From assembly GCF_910592395.1 (NCBI RefSeq), contig NC_088311.1, positions 15,132,501 to 15,196,500 on the forward strand: a stretch of DNA of 64,000 nucleotides, read 5' to 3'. This document shows, one piece after another, positions 22,061 through 35,801 of the stretch. The number at the start of each line of letters is the position of its first letter. Positions within the stretch are counted from its first letter, which is position 1. This stretch comes from Lineus longissimus. Its lineage: Eukaryota; Nemertea; Pilidiophora; Heteronemertea; Lineidae. The notes under the pieces are model-generated. The model ran no database searches, was not told where the DNA came from, and saw only the letters and a program-made list of their open reading frames with translations. Position numbers and translations under genes: made by a program.

Positions 22061-23780
22061 CATCCGAACCCACGATAACATTTGAAAAGTCCAATGACGA
22101 AACACCCACATCGCATTTAGCTTGGCTTGGAGGTGCGAGAAAAACCGTTGGTAGGTGACGTACGATCCATCCCAATGAAGATACCTACATCGTTCCTAAG
22201 AAAATCGGAGGTTCCTGTGATGACTTACGTAAAAGTTTCGAATTTTTGAAGACTGTCGTGGTCAGATAGGCGGGTCCCAGGTTAAATGTGCGGTCGACAC
22301 TCGTATAAGTAGGCCCTATCACCCCATTTTATACTGTTTTGAGAGGGGTAAAATGATTATAATTGGACATCGACTCTAGCTTAGATTTAGAAGCGGCTGT
22401 CCGTTAATTGAGAAAGTATATCCAGAACCAGAAGTCAAATGTACTAATTACATGGCTTTTTCATCACTGTCTCACCAAGACATTACCACTTCACTTAGTG
22501 TCTCTCCATAAATCAAATGTGTCAATTTTTATTTATTTATTTATCTTAATTCATTTTAATAATAAATAAATTGAATCAATAAATTACCTGACCTTTTTCT
22601 CACTGCCTCATCACAATTGTGTCAACAAAAGTGTTTCAAAGCTCACATTAAAAGGGGGAAAAATTTTTGGAATCCTCGAGAAAATGAAGAAAATGGTTAA
22701 ATGTTATGAACTAACTATAACTTTATTGATTCTTGAATACAAAATTACAAAATTCCAATTACGATCGTTTCGCTATATCGCCTGTTCACTACAAGCCAGT
22801 TCGCTACATTATGCGGTCGTTTTTGCTTCGTATATTTTTATAATGTACATTTCATGAAATTTGAAGATGTTTGTTGAGAAACAGATGATAGTTTAATCGA
22901 ATTGCGGTCATTTCGCTATACGACCATTTCGCTACATGCCAGTTTGCTGCATAGTTCGGTCGTTTCGCTACATATTTTTACCTTTTTAATGGGTCATTGC
23001 AGTATCAAAAGTCTTTGATACACTTTGTAACAGAGCCCGTAACAGAGGGGGCTCCCAGTAATGATTTTTTAGTGCCGCACGGGATAAAACGCACGGATAC
23101 AGAGAAAGCAGTTTTGAATTTAAATAGTGTCAGTATATGCAAAGGGCCGCACATGAATTCCAGGGAATTTTTTATGAAATCCGCTTTAAAAAAGATAAGA
23201 AATACGCCGACTAAAATCATGTTTTATAATCCACGCAACTTGAGAGAACAAAACAAAAACATGTTAGTTTTTATAAATAAACTTTAATCGTTAAGAAAGG
23301 CATTTATGATATATTGTGGGCTACATTTACAGGCAATGTATTTTATACCAGGCGGCCGCAGATCCATACACAAGAAAGGAAGACACGGTAGGTGTGCAGA
23401 ATGGTGCAAATGGTGCAAATGGTGCAAATGACAGACTGAGTTACATTCGGGGGTTACTTCCAACACCAAGTTGTATAGCACACATGCAATTTTGAGACGT
23501 ACTGACTGAGAAGAAAGAGTTTACAAAAAATAAAGTATTGGGGATTATTTCAGTGTCCCCATATATTGCAAATTTGCATTTGCAAGTATATTGAGACACG
23601 CATTTTATCATGCATGCGTCCCCGTGCTCCATGTGCCAACCTGATGCAAGATCCTGATTCCGCTTTTTCTATAAACCCAAGGAACGGCAGCTAAAACAAA
23701 CATGGCGTCCAGTACTTTTGCTGGACGCATACTAAGATCGGTGATGATTATTGAAAAACTAGGTTTGCAAACTCCACCAA
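22061..23780. repeat. Gene-free region with a TTTCGCTA minisatellite
   Basis: 22755-22980 holds diverged copies of CGGTCGTTTCGCTACAT. Also TTTA-rich runs at 22530-22560 and AATGGTGCA triplication at 23400-23428. No gene supported. Confidence 0.6.
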
Positions 23781-24147
23781 ACTTCTAAATCTTGTTTATT
23801 GAAAGTGTTTTAGGAGCTTGAAAACATTTTTAACCATATACACACTATTATTTCGTGTTGGACGCCACTGGTCGCCACTGGACGCAAATTAGGATGACCG
23901 AACATAGGCTAGGCTAGTGTAGTGAGGAAGATCATAATTGGCCGCCTTGCTTGACTCTCGAGTCGTGAAATTTGAGTGACTTCAACAGGCAGACAGTGCA
24001 TGCAAAATTTCCAAAAACTATTCTATACCGAGCTACTTAATTTAAAGTTACTTCTCATGTATCCATTGTCCAAGTCGGATCACAAATAGTCATATAAAGA
24101 TGAACTGCATGAACAAAAACAACAGAAGCGTCCGTGTAATTTAAAAG

Positions 24148-24675
24148 TTTTAAAAAACGCAGTGGATAGGCCTAGGCTATTTGACCGTGTCACGGTTTCA
24201 CATTTGTTTTTGCTATTTTGCCGGAACTTCCCTTCGACATGCGCAGTTCATGATTTTCGAACTTGGATAATTAGTTGAAATCGGCAATTTTGACTTGTGT
24301 ATATCTGGTGATGATGTTGGAAGGATGCCACAGTTGGTGACAAATTTATTAGTCTTTCGGTTGTTGAATGCGCTGTTAAAGCGTCGAATAAGAACAACGT
24401 GGATATTGTGGATAAAATTTTCTATGAAAGTGCGGTGTTACCCATTGTGCAGAAGACCGGTGTGCGTCGTCTGGCAAAATAATATTTCGTGTACGACTAC
24501 GATTGCTGTAGGGCCTATGGCCATTGCCGGCAGACAGTAGAAATAGTAGAAATCTAAAATATACAAGTTCGAAAATCATAAACTGCGCATGTCAAACGGA
24601 AGTTCCGGCTAAATAGCGAAAATAAAATGAAATCGTGACACGGTCAAATATAATCCACTGCATTTAAAAAATGCC
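24148..24675. mobile_element. Fold-back element 3
   Basis: Arms 24148-24268 and 24558-24675 are inverted copies, sharing GACCGTGTCACG, AACTTCC-type sequence, GACATGCGCAGTT and GATTTTCGAACTTG. The loop is about 290 bp with no recognisable protein. Target duplication not seen. Confidence 0.75.
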
Positions 24676-24855
24676 CTCTAGAGGTAGCCTAGGGCCTACG
24701 GGACCCGTATTCCCAGTTCACAATGTTAAAGGTAGGCCTACAGGAGTTATTTTTCGCATGCCCAAAACGTTTTTGTCACTCAACTGCGGCTTAGAAATAA
24801 TACTCTTCACAGTGACACTACAGTGCACGCTTCTTTGATTAAGACAACGTAAACA

Positions 24856-24955
24856 ACCAATATTTACTATAGTAAATCGTGGGAATGTGAGAATATTTCA
24901 CCACGACCAATATTTACTATAGTAAATCGTGGGAATGTGAGAATATTTCACCACG
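24856..24955 (+). repeat. Perfect 50-bp tandem duplication
   Basis: Two identical 50-base copies (24856-24905, 24906-24955), each containing the palindrome TTTACTATAGTAAA. Identity implies recent origin. Confidence 0.92.
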
Positions 24956-25126
24956 ACAAGTGAAGAAACATTAGACAAAGGGCTTCATTCATACAAAACA
25001 TCCATACATAAAACTGTGTAGGCCTGCATCAGTTAGATTAAGCCAGCGTGGACGGGTGGATACCACGGAGGATTCAGACCCCTTTGACCCTGGTTCGAAA
25101 TCGAAGATCCACTTCAGTTACTTTTT

Positions 25127-25540
25127 AGCTCAGCTGACTAAGTCAGCCGAGCTTGTCAAATAAGTTGTTCAGCGGCGTCCGTCTGTCCATCCATCCATCC
25201 ATCCATCCATCCATCCATCCATCCATCCGTCCGTTAAACCCATGGTGCACATTTTGTAACCGTAAGACTTAGAGACTTCAATTTTGCATTTCTGGATACT
25301 TCTGGTCAAACTCTACTTTCAAAACAAAATTTGTCGCCATTCGACCTACTTCCTGCGAGCGAGAGTGCATGAAGGAAACTGGCCTATATCGGCCTAGGAG
25401 CAGCAGAATTAGTCGAAATATGCTCTAATATTAAGATAAAATTCTTGAAAATCTATTTTATTGAGAAAAAGTTCAAAATTTTAACAGGAGAGGGCGCTAC
25501 CTGCCTTTTAATTATTTCTGCCGATTCATATTCCCGCCCG
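25127..25540 (+). mobile_element. Family C repeat with (CCAT)n
   Basis: Begins TTTTTAGCTCAGCTGACTAA-type hairpin, GCGGCGTCCGTCTGTCCATC, then (CCAT)n at 25187-25228. Same terminus as 1.6 kb and 9.4 kb in reverse; right edge undefined. Confidence 0.6.
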
Positions 25541-25626
25541 ATGACGTCAGCCATCAATGAAGTCTCCTATTTGCCAGTTCTCAAAACATGGCAGCTACAC
25601 AACAAAAGCAGTAGCTCCAGGAATAA

Positions 25627-26385
25627 AGCCTGCACCACACGGTGAAAATTTGCGTGATGCAAGTGACACGCGTGCATGTTGCGACAGGCAAATTCTCACT
25701 GTGTGGGGTCGTTTTTTGCTGCGTATCTTCCTCGCGTGTCGAGACGCAGCCGATCTAGCATGTTTGATATTTTCTCGACACGCGAGGAAGTTAATCACCG
25801 TGTGGGGGCTACCTGCAGCAATGTTGCGCGAGTTCGACGAATCACAACAAGCAGCTCGGTCACATGATTTATAGGTCAGTCACATGATACCAAAATGGCA
25901 GCGCCCGGGAACTGTCAAATCCTATGAGAAGTATTATGGACCAAGAAGACCAAATTGCCCTTATTCTCCTGCTGTTACTCCGTCGGAGGCGGCGGCGGAG
26001 GCGGCGCCGCGTGGACCGTAGTCTTTGGACAAGGCCATGGATTCAGAGAAGAGAGGATAAGGGGGCCTATGCAAATCTAATTGCTGAATTGCTGTCGACT
26101 CAATGGGAGCTGCCATTTTGGTATCATGTGACTGACCTATAAATCATGTGACCGATCTGCTTGTTGTGATTCGTCGAACTCGCGCAACATTGCTGCAGGT
26201 AGCCCCCACACGGTGATTAACTTCCTCGCGTGTCGAGAAAATATCAAACATGCTTGATCGGCTGCGTCTCGACTCGCGAGGGAAGATACGCAGTAAAAAA
26301 CGACCCCACACAGTGAGAATTTGCCTGTCGCAACATGCACGCGTGTCACTTGCATCACGCAAATTTTCACCGTGTGGTGCAGGCT
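25627..26385 (+). mobile_element. PIF/Harbinger-derived fold-back, 759 bp
   Basis: Inverted arms of 276 and 277 bp (25627-25902, 26109-26385) start AGCCTGCACCACACGGTGAA. The 3-bp duplication TAA flanks both sides (25624-25626, 26386-26388), the rule for PIF/Harbinger. The 206-bp loop carries the start of a transposase ORF (see 25924). Probably moved in trans by an autonomous Harbinger. Confidence 0.92.
25924..26142 (+). pseudogene. Harbinger transposase N-terminal fragment
   Basis: 72 codons from the loop of the fold-back. A basic run of about ten Arg is followed by SLWTRPWIQRREDKGAYANL, the conserved N-terminal signature of PIF/Harbinger transposases. It then reads into the inverted arm and stops, so the DDE catalytic domain is absent. 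No activity expected. Confidence 0.85.
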
Positions 26386-26591
26386 TAAATCACTGTTCAC
26401 TTCAGCTTCGTAATCGATTGTACCCCCACTTTATTGTGTTTTGTGTGGTGTTCCTATTCAATCAACGATGTAAGGCCTTATTATGTTGGTTTTAATTGAG
26501 AAGGTGCATTATAAGCGGCATACGAAATACCGAAGCGGAGACAAAATGGCGGCATGTTGTTTACGCTATGTGCAATAATCTTGGAGTTCAA

Positions 26592-27597
26592 TGACACTCA
26601 AGTACCCAATTTTCTGCTTAAAAAGTAATCTGGTAGGCGATATTATCACTAGTTCGTTTCAGTGGTAGTCATAAGGTCTTTAGGGACTAAATTCAGAAAT
26701 TAGTTCTTGAATATTTGGCGACATTTCTGTGAAAACGATATCGGAAGTGCATGCTCTGTTCGCGATGACATCGCCGATGTATTTTGAAGTGGAGAATTCC
26801 CACAGTATGTGCAGTGAATCGGCATGATTATGTTCGCCTATTATGTTTTAGTTCTACGATTCTTTCATGAGTAAAAAGTAGACATTCTAAGCAATACAAT
26901 AATGTCACTCCCATAAAAATTGATTGGAAATTGAGGGAGCTACGGCATTCTCTTCGGCAACTGGCAGCGCTGAAAAAATACATTGCATACTGTACAATAC
27001 CAAATGGCACATTTTAAAAAGCGCTCATTGGACAACGTAGGGAATCACCAGAAATGACGTCATCGCTGGTCTAAATAGAAAACTACGGTGGCGCAGTAGA
27101 GCACAAGAAAAGGTTTAGCATTAACTTCGTCATGCAAGCTTCAGCAACAAAACGATTTCTCATGAATGATTTATTTGATCATCATCAGCTTGTTTCCCCT
27201 GATAGATAAAAAAATGATTTACAATTTCCATCAAAGTTTTCTGTTTTGTGTATAGTCACATGTTATTTAACTGGCAAGGAGCCAAGCAGTTTTGAATATT
27301 CGCGGGAAAATACTTCGTACTTGTAAACGAGGCTATGACAATGAGTATCCTCATTCATGGCATAAACTTCATGTTTCGGTAAATATTTTCATACGATGAT
27401 TTCACCCGAATTATGGTCAGGATTGAGGAATGAACAGTGGCATAATTATGTCAACCAAAAACATTCGTACCGTAGTGAACGCAAAAGGATATCAAATACC
27501 ATGAAGCATGCCATTTTCATGCATAATGAACTAAACACCGGGAAGATATTAATGATATTAACTCAGCTGAGCGCCAGGCCCTTGGGCCTCTTGTTTA
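26592..27597 (-). mobile_element. Family D repeat, second copy
   Basis: 26592-27078 is the reverse complement of 7385-7845 with scattered substitutions. The opposite end, 27560-27597, reads CAGCTGAGCGCCAGGCCCTT then GGGCCTCTTGTTT, a GGCCC-GGGCC hairpin terminus. Confidence 0.65.
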
Positions 27598-28959
27598 ACT
27601 TTCTGCCCCATGGATTTTTCTTCTAAATATTGTGATCATATTTCTTCATTTGTTTCAAAAAGCTGACTTTCACTCCAAAATAACAAACAATATCATTCAT
27701 CTTCCGTATCTTATAAAACAAGTGTCAGATTTATAAGATTTTCAACGACATTTCATGATATAGTCTTGTCACGTACACAGGGCCGGGGATGTTATACCCC
27801 GCGGTGAATACTCGATGTATACTGGTATTCAAAAATATAAGTTACAAATTATAGTTCCGTATATATACTGATAGCGCACTAAAACGGTATGGGAGAAATG
27901 CCGTACGAACGAGCTAGAGATACGGGAATAGTGTGCACATGTGCAAAAGGACTCCTGTACCTTTAGCATTCTGCCCTGGTACGGATACGGGTCCAGTACC
28001 TCTAGCAAGCGCCTTTAAAAAAAGACCAACGCGCCCCAGGTGGCTGAGAGAAATGCGAACACCGAAACACTCTTCAGGAGTCTGCCAGAAACATGATAGT
28101 ATACGGCGAAACAGTGGCGCTGCCGCCAGTCTGTCACTAGAACACCAGAAGTGCTGGATCATGAGTGTAGGTACACATACAATTGCACTTTTCGTAGGCC
28201 ATGTCCAACCATGCTGACTGATGGAATACAATGTATCCATGTTCGTGTATGTGCACTGATGAGAACCTGAAGAAAGCAAAATAAATGCAAGTTAAATTTC
28301 CGAAAATAAATGAAAAAAGCCCTCCCCCATCAAAACAAATAAACCTACACCGCTATTTGTGGGGAGGACATACTAAATCAAATGCCATACGCCAGCTCTC
28401 ACACCGTGGACGTGAACAAAACGATAATAATAATAGGCCTTGTACAATACAAGCACGTGGACAATCGAAAGGAGCAATACATGTGAAAACCTCCCTAAAA
28501 GTAGAAATATAATCTGTAAAAGCACACAAACTAACAGAGAATATTCACCTAAACTCCATCATGGATTATCTGATGAAAACGAGCGTAAATACAGAGAATT
28601 TCTGCTATTCCGTCCTGAAAGCCGCCTCAAAAGATTCCAAACCGCCATGTTTTTCTTCCACGTAGGCCTGCTCCTGACCTTCTTTGATCAACATGACGTA
28701 AGCGTGGTTTGAGGTTGATCGAATTTTATTCGCAATCTCTCATCTAGTGGATAGTCAGATTGGCCTTGCGGCTTGGATGTCGTGTTCAGAATCCAGAGGC
28801 TAAGAGTCCAAATACGCTTGATTCCATTTTCTTATTATTTTGGAAAACAAGATAGCATTTTTTTGGAACATTTGCCCCTGAATACTGTCATCTCGTCTGT
28901 GTTTCGTCATTAGTTACAGGTATTTTGTAAGAATACACTCGAAGCTTGATAGCATTTTT
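27598..28959. other. Gene-free stretch
   Basis: No supported gene, repeat array or RNA. ORFs here are short and lack recognisable motifs. Confidence 0.4.
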
Positions 28960-30010
28960 ATGCGCCCGCCAATGCGTAAAGCATTGCCATTGCGGAGGCA
29001 TTATGTAAAAACAGATTTCCGTCAGGCGTCTGTAAACTTTTCGTTTCCGCCCATTTTAAGGAGAACGCTTTTAGCGATAACCACGAAACATTTTTTGAAG
29101 GTTCCTTTCGAAAATGGGCTCGTTCTGAATCTCATATGGGCTCCAGGGCGATGTGCTTGAAATTGGTTTCCGTCAATTTCGAGGAGAACTGTTTGTCTGA
29201 TCAAATTCATTTTTGGTATGTACGTTGGGGGTGACTAGAGGAAGGTTCCTTTCGAAAACAGGCTCGTTCTCATTCTCATTATGGCCTCCAGGGTGGCGTG
29301 CTTGAAATTGATTTCCATCAAAATCAATTTCGAGGAGAACTGTTTGTCCGATCAAATTCATTTTTGGTATGTACATTGGGGGTGACTGGAGGTAGGTTCC
29401 TTTTGAAAACAGGCTCATTCGGTTGTCAATATGGCCAAAAAACCAAACCGGGCACTCAAATTCAACAATTTTTGTTGTCTTGGAGAGCTCTAGCGTCAGG
29501 CGTCTGTAAACTTTTGGTTTCCGCTCATTTTAAGGAGAACGCTTTTAGCGATAACCACGAAACTATTTTTATGGGTTGACCTTTACTAAAGGAAGGTTCC
29601 TTTCGAAAACGGGCTCGTTCTGATTCTCATTATGGCATCCAGGGCGGCGTGCTTGAAATTGGTTTCCGTCAATTTCGAGGAGAACTGTTGGTCCGATCAA
29701 ATTCATCTTTTGTATGTACGTTGGGGGTGACTAGAGGAAGGTTCCTTTCGAAAACAGGCTCGTTCTGATTGTCAATATGGCCACCAGGGCAGTGTGCTTG
29801 AAATCAGTTTCCGTCGATTGCGAGGAGAACCATTTCTCTGATCAAATTCATTTTTATGCCCCCGCCAATTCGTAATGCATTGCGGAGGCATTATGTTTGT
29901 TCGTCCCGTCCGTGCGTTTGTCCGTCTGTGCAACTAAACCCAGTCAGCTATGACACCAGCTGTTCGGGGTTTTCTGAAAAACACTTTACTTTCCTAATAC
30001 ACCAACTGAA
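28960..30010 (-). repeat. Family B array, reverse copy with both end hairpins
   Basis: Starts TTTTTATGCGCCCGCCAATG and an imperfect hairpin with GCATTGCGGAGGCATTATG. Holds about five reversed 145-bp monomers (GTACGTTGGGGGTGACTAGA), a duplicated segment (AAGGAGAACGCTTTTAGCGA at 29060 and 29535), and a second hairpin ATGCCCCCGCCAATTCG at 29868. The tail to 30010 (CAACTAAACCCAGTCA...) recurs at 41757-41833. Confidence 0.85.
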
Positions 30011-30612
30011 TGCGCTCACGGGGGCATATGCCACGCCCTGCGTTGCTCTTGTTGTTGATTTCTTGGAATTATTGTTTCATTTCCCAATACTCCTTGTGTG
30101 GTGATCAAGATGGCAACTTGCTGAGTCTGGATTCTATGTTGATAAGCTCACTAGCACTCACAAAGTCTCACCAGTTCACAAATAAGTGCTTGGCGATGCT
30201 GGATAGTTCATCTTGGGTCTACCTGCCCCATAAACAAAACGCATGTGTTTTCAATGTGTGCATGATGATTGAGCCAAATTTGCTCTGTCTTCCAATCTGA
30301 CCATTCAAAATGACAGCTGATCACTCCGATGGAGTAGGCCTGGAATTCTGTACAATTAAGTACTCATGAAATATTAAAGGTCATATATCAAGGTTTGAAA
30401 ACATGCTTGATACTCATGAAATATGTTGAGGGTTAAAAAAACAAGATCCCAGACATTAAAAAAATTCTAATAATAAAGTCATTATTTAGTTATTTCAATT
30501 TTCAATTTTAAACTATTTGAATTTCCCACCACACACAACTTTAGATTAGTTCCACATGTGGCGGCTAGGGATTTTTTGATGACGTAGATCAGGCCAGTCA
30601 GAACAAAGCAAG

Positions 30613-30984
30613 ATGGCTTCCGCATACAGTTCAGAGAGTGAGAGCAGTGAATTTGAGGATGTTTTGGTCGATACAGAAGGATATTTAAACGTTGAGCCGT
30701 ACATGTTCGAGCCATTAATATCACTAGATCATAATGAGAGTGATCATTCGGACGAAAGTGATTAGAATTTGTGGTTAATCAATTTGCATGGCAGACCTGC
30801 CGATATAGCAAAGAAGACATTGATAGATGGTTGCAGATGCATAACATGTATGATTTTTGAACAGACTAATGTTGCACAATATTGTTTCGCCTCGTCTGTG
30901 TTGTATCGCCAGTTATGTCATGACGCTGAACTACTATTGAAAAGTGACGGTATTATGCACAATCATCTTGACGTGACGATATAA
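30613..30984 (+). pseudogene. P2X7 intracellular-domain-like fragment (P2RX7_C type), broken
   Basis: One frame with a single stop at 30763. The first part reads MASAYSSESESSEFEDVLVD and contains VEPYMFEP, the acidic lead typical of invertebrate P2X7-C-like proteins. The second part contains CRCITCMIFEQTNVAQYC, resembling the family's C.CIT...F block. The expected Cys-rich middle (WC.CG.C) is missing, so the region looks deleted. Such domains are widely multiplied in invertebrate genomes, often near transposons. Family call is from remembered motif patterns. Confidence 0.45.
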
Positions 30985-31159
30985 TGCCGTGCAACGTTAG
31001 ATAGGCCTAGATGTCAGATGACAATAATCTGTCATTGACAGTGGCTGTCACTGACACTGACCTGTGTCGCTGTCACCTTGCTATGGCTGGAACACAAGAA
31101 GACACTATGCGGTATCACAGGCCCCAATAGGGCCTACACATTATGTATAACAACCGACC

Positions 31160-31465
31160 TCAGCAGCCTCGGGCATTAAATGCAATTGACATGGTTGGAA
31201 CAGCTGTTTTTAACAAGTGGCATTTAATATTCAGTTGGATGCAGATATCCGGCTTCATGTGATAATCCGTATCGATAAAGTGATCACTGCAAAGTTTGGC
31301 CGAAGGCCCAGGCTTCCAACACTCCAAACGTTTGCACTTCCGAAACCACAGCTTCCTCCTCTCTCGTTCAACTGGCTTTGGAAATTCATGAAAATGGGTC
31401 CCATCCGTCATTCGATTGTTCTTTGTGCTAGCCTTGACACAATTCGGAGCCACACAATACACCAT
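31160..31465 (-). CDS. THAP-domain protein fragment
   Basis: 101 codons. The product starts MVYCVAPNC (first Cys pair), has HEFPK, a tryptophan pair, SAKLCSDHF (Cys and His ligands) and ends the domain with AVPTMS, matching the C2CH THAP zinc-finger layout including the AVPT tail. THAP domains bind DNA in host regulators and in P-element-like and other transposases. Nothing follows the domain before the stop, so it is either a first exon or a transposon remnant. It converges with the P2X7-C-like fragment. Confidence 0.85.
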   Translation of the reverse strand: MVYCVAPNCVKASTKNNRMTDGTHFHEFPKPVERERRKLWFRKCKRLECWKPGPSAKLCSDHFIDTDYHMKPDICIQLNIKCHLLKTAVPTMSIAFNARGC

Positions 31466-32042
31466 AGTGAATGAAACACATTACTTCCAGGTGTGCGTAA
31501 TTAATTAAGGCCCTCCTGCTTTTATGATTGCATGACATGTACAGATAACCTGATCTACATCACAACTTTTGCTGAACCCGCCACCTGGCTCTAACAAGCC
31601 AGTTGCTAGCCTGATTAGGTAATCAAGTTGTCAAACACATAATTGGCTATATCTTCAAAATGGATGGAGCTAATTGCATTTGGTTTTCTGTATTGTATAA
31701 AGTGTCAGGTACACTTTTGAAATCGTCTTACAGCAGAAAATGGCAAAAAACCTAGATATATGGCCTTTAAATGAATTCAGTGAAAGGTAGCTCGGAGTCA
31801 TTGTCAGGGTTCTATTTAATTGATCTGAAGCAAAATAATGGTCCTGGTTGGGGTAAGAACTCTAAATTTTGATGTTTTGGTGTCTGAGGTTACACGACGA
31901 CGTAGGGAGTCATGTGTACATTGTTTTAGTGGAGACTTCTCTGGTTTTCCACCATAGGGTAAAATTACGTACTGAAAATAAATCCTAGGGTAAAGATACA
32001 TGTACGTACCCAAAAAAAATCAGTATGAAGTATGAACATTTA
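31466..32042. other. Gene-free stretch
   Basis: Nothing recognised. Confidence 0.4.
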
Positions 32043-34092
<2,050 letters not shown>

Positions 34093-35020
34093 TTAATTTG
34101 TGACTTTATTGTTGAATACATGTTATAAGACTACAGAATGAATGCAGAGAGTCAGAGTCAAGTCAGTGAGTCACATAAAGCAATCCAGATATCAAATACC
34201 TGACTCTAAGCCAGTCACAACCCCATGGTCACTGGCTTCAGGTGACTGGCTTCATTCGCAAAACGGGTCAAAACAAACCGTCTTGCTGCATTTGCCTGCC
34301 GATTTCTTCACTCACAAAGGAAGGAGGCCAATGAGTCAGTGATGGCGATGCTGAACCCTTACATTTATGTATGGACTGACCCCCTATACTTTTAATTATC
34401 ATGATTAAATGATTAAATAAAAAAATCAGGGGGTCGGTCCCCTCACCAAACCTCAATTGAATTATTTTTCCCTATTGATATAATTATAGGGTGTGAAGAA
34501 GACGAGAGAGGGACAGTTGAGTCGGCCCACTGAGATGGCCACTAGTCTTTGCGCAATTGGCAGGTAGGTCCAGCACGCCCTCAAAAGATTCTCCAGGAGA
34601 GTTCTTCAGTACTCGACGCTATGATTATAAACCAGGATTGCTAGCATGGTAAATAGAAGTGCCCTGAAAGAAGTATTTTAGCTCAACTGGGTGAATTATG
34701 TCATCACGTCTTGTCCATCGTCCGGGATCGTCAACAATGGTGGCACATTTGCTCACTGTTGAGTCGAGAAAGTTGAAACTTGGTGTGTGGAGGTCTTCTC
34801 TTTGACAACATGAATTGACATACAATTTATTTTCGTCATTTCACGTTAGGGTCACGCAAAACCAATCAGCTCGCAGTTGTAGTTCACGAAAATAGTTCAG
34901 TTTGAGATGAATACATGGTCTCACTATACATGCTTCCCGAAATTGGTGGCTTGCATTGGAACTAACTTTTTCCCCCTTGTCCGTCATTAAAGGCATTCAA
35001 GTGTGTTGGTCAACCATGAC
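34093..35020. other. Gene-free stretch
   Basis: Short internal duplications (GTCACTGGCTTCAGGTGACT near 34228) but no supported element or gene. Confidence 0.4.
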
Positions 35021-35277
35021 TAGAGAGATTCGGCTATCCCGTTTCCAGGATCGGGATCGTGATAGCCTCGCGCCGCGTCATCAGAAAATGACGTGACGTC
35101 ATCGATTCGCGCATATTTTTATTCTATCCCGTTCACGTCTTCCGAGATAAACCTGCTGTATCTCGTAAGTGTCAAACGTCGTAGCTTTTCGCTCAGTTTC
35201 TCCCATTTACGAGAATAACCCAACATTGCAAAGTGTCCAACGGCAAGTTGTTCTACAGAGGATGTAACAAAGCCATT

Positions 35278-35334
35278 TTTAGCTCAGCTGAAAAGCTGAG
35301 CTATTCATATGAGTAAATGGTAGAATGAGTGTCC

Positions 35335-35401
<67 letters not shown>

Positions 35402-35403
35402 CG
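35278..35403 (+). repeat. Family C hairpin end with (GTCT)n
   Basis: Perfect 9-bp hairpin AGCTCAGCT-GAAA-AGCTGAGCT preceded by TTTT, then (GTCT)n at 35331-35402. Same arrangement of T-run, hairpin and microsatellite as families A and C elsewhere. Confidence 0.85.
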
Positions 35404-35801
35404 TTAAACAGGCACGTTTCAAAACTATGGCGGATAGGCGATAGATTTTCCCTCTGAGGCGTTGAGACCCTTCAGGACTCCTGAATAGACCAAATGTGGG
35501 TCCGGCAGGATGAGCGGTTTGGCCACTAGGTGGCACCGAGCGAAATTTTCCAAAAACTTTTCCAGCAGCTGATTTCTCAGTTGGGGATCATGAATCAAAT
35601 CTAATTTTATAGAGCAAAGCTTTCTCTTTCATTATCAATAGGCGTAGTTCATGAATTTCTCACCAGGTGGTGTTACTTGCGCAATTTAGTGAGCACCCCC
35701 CAAGAAGAGCATTTTAAATTTCGCGCGAGTTATCCCACGTCCAATCACACATGCAGCGAACGTCACGTCTCGAGTCTGCGCAGTTCAGACGTAAGGAGAC
35801 C

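Noticed and set aside
25042-25110. tRNA-like stretch with GGTTCGAAATC (B-box-like)
   Set aside because: Arms do not pair into a cloverleaf and the A-box is poor; at best a decayed tRNA-derived SINE.
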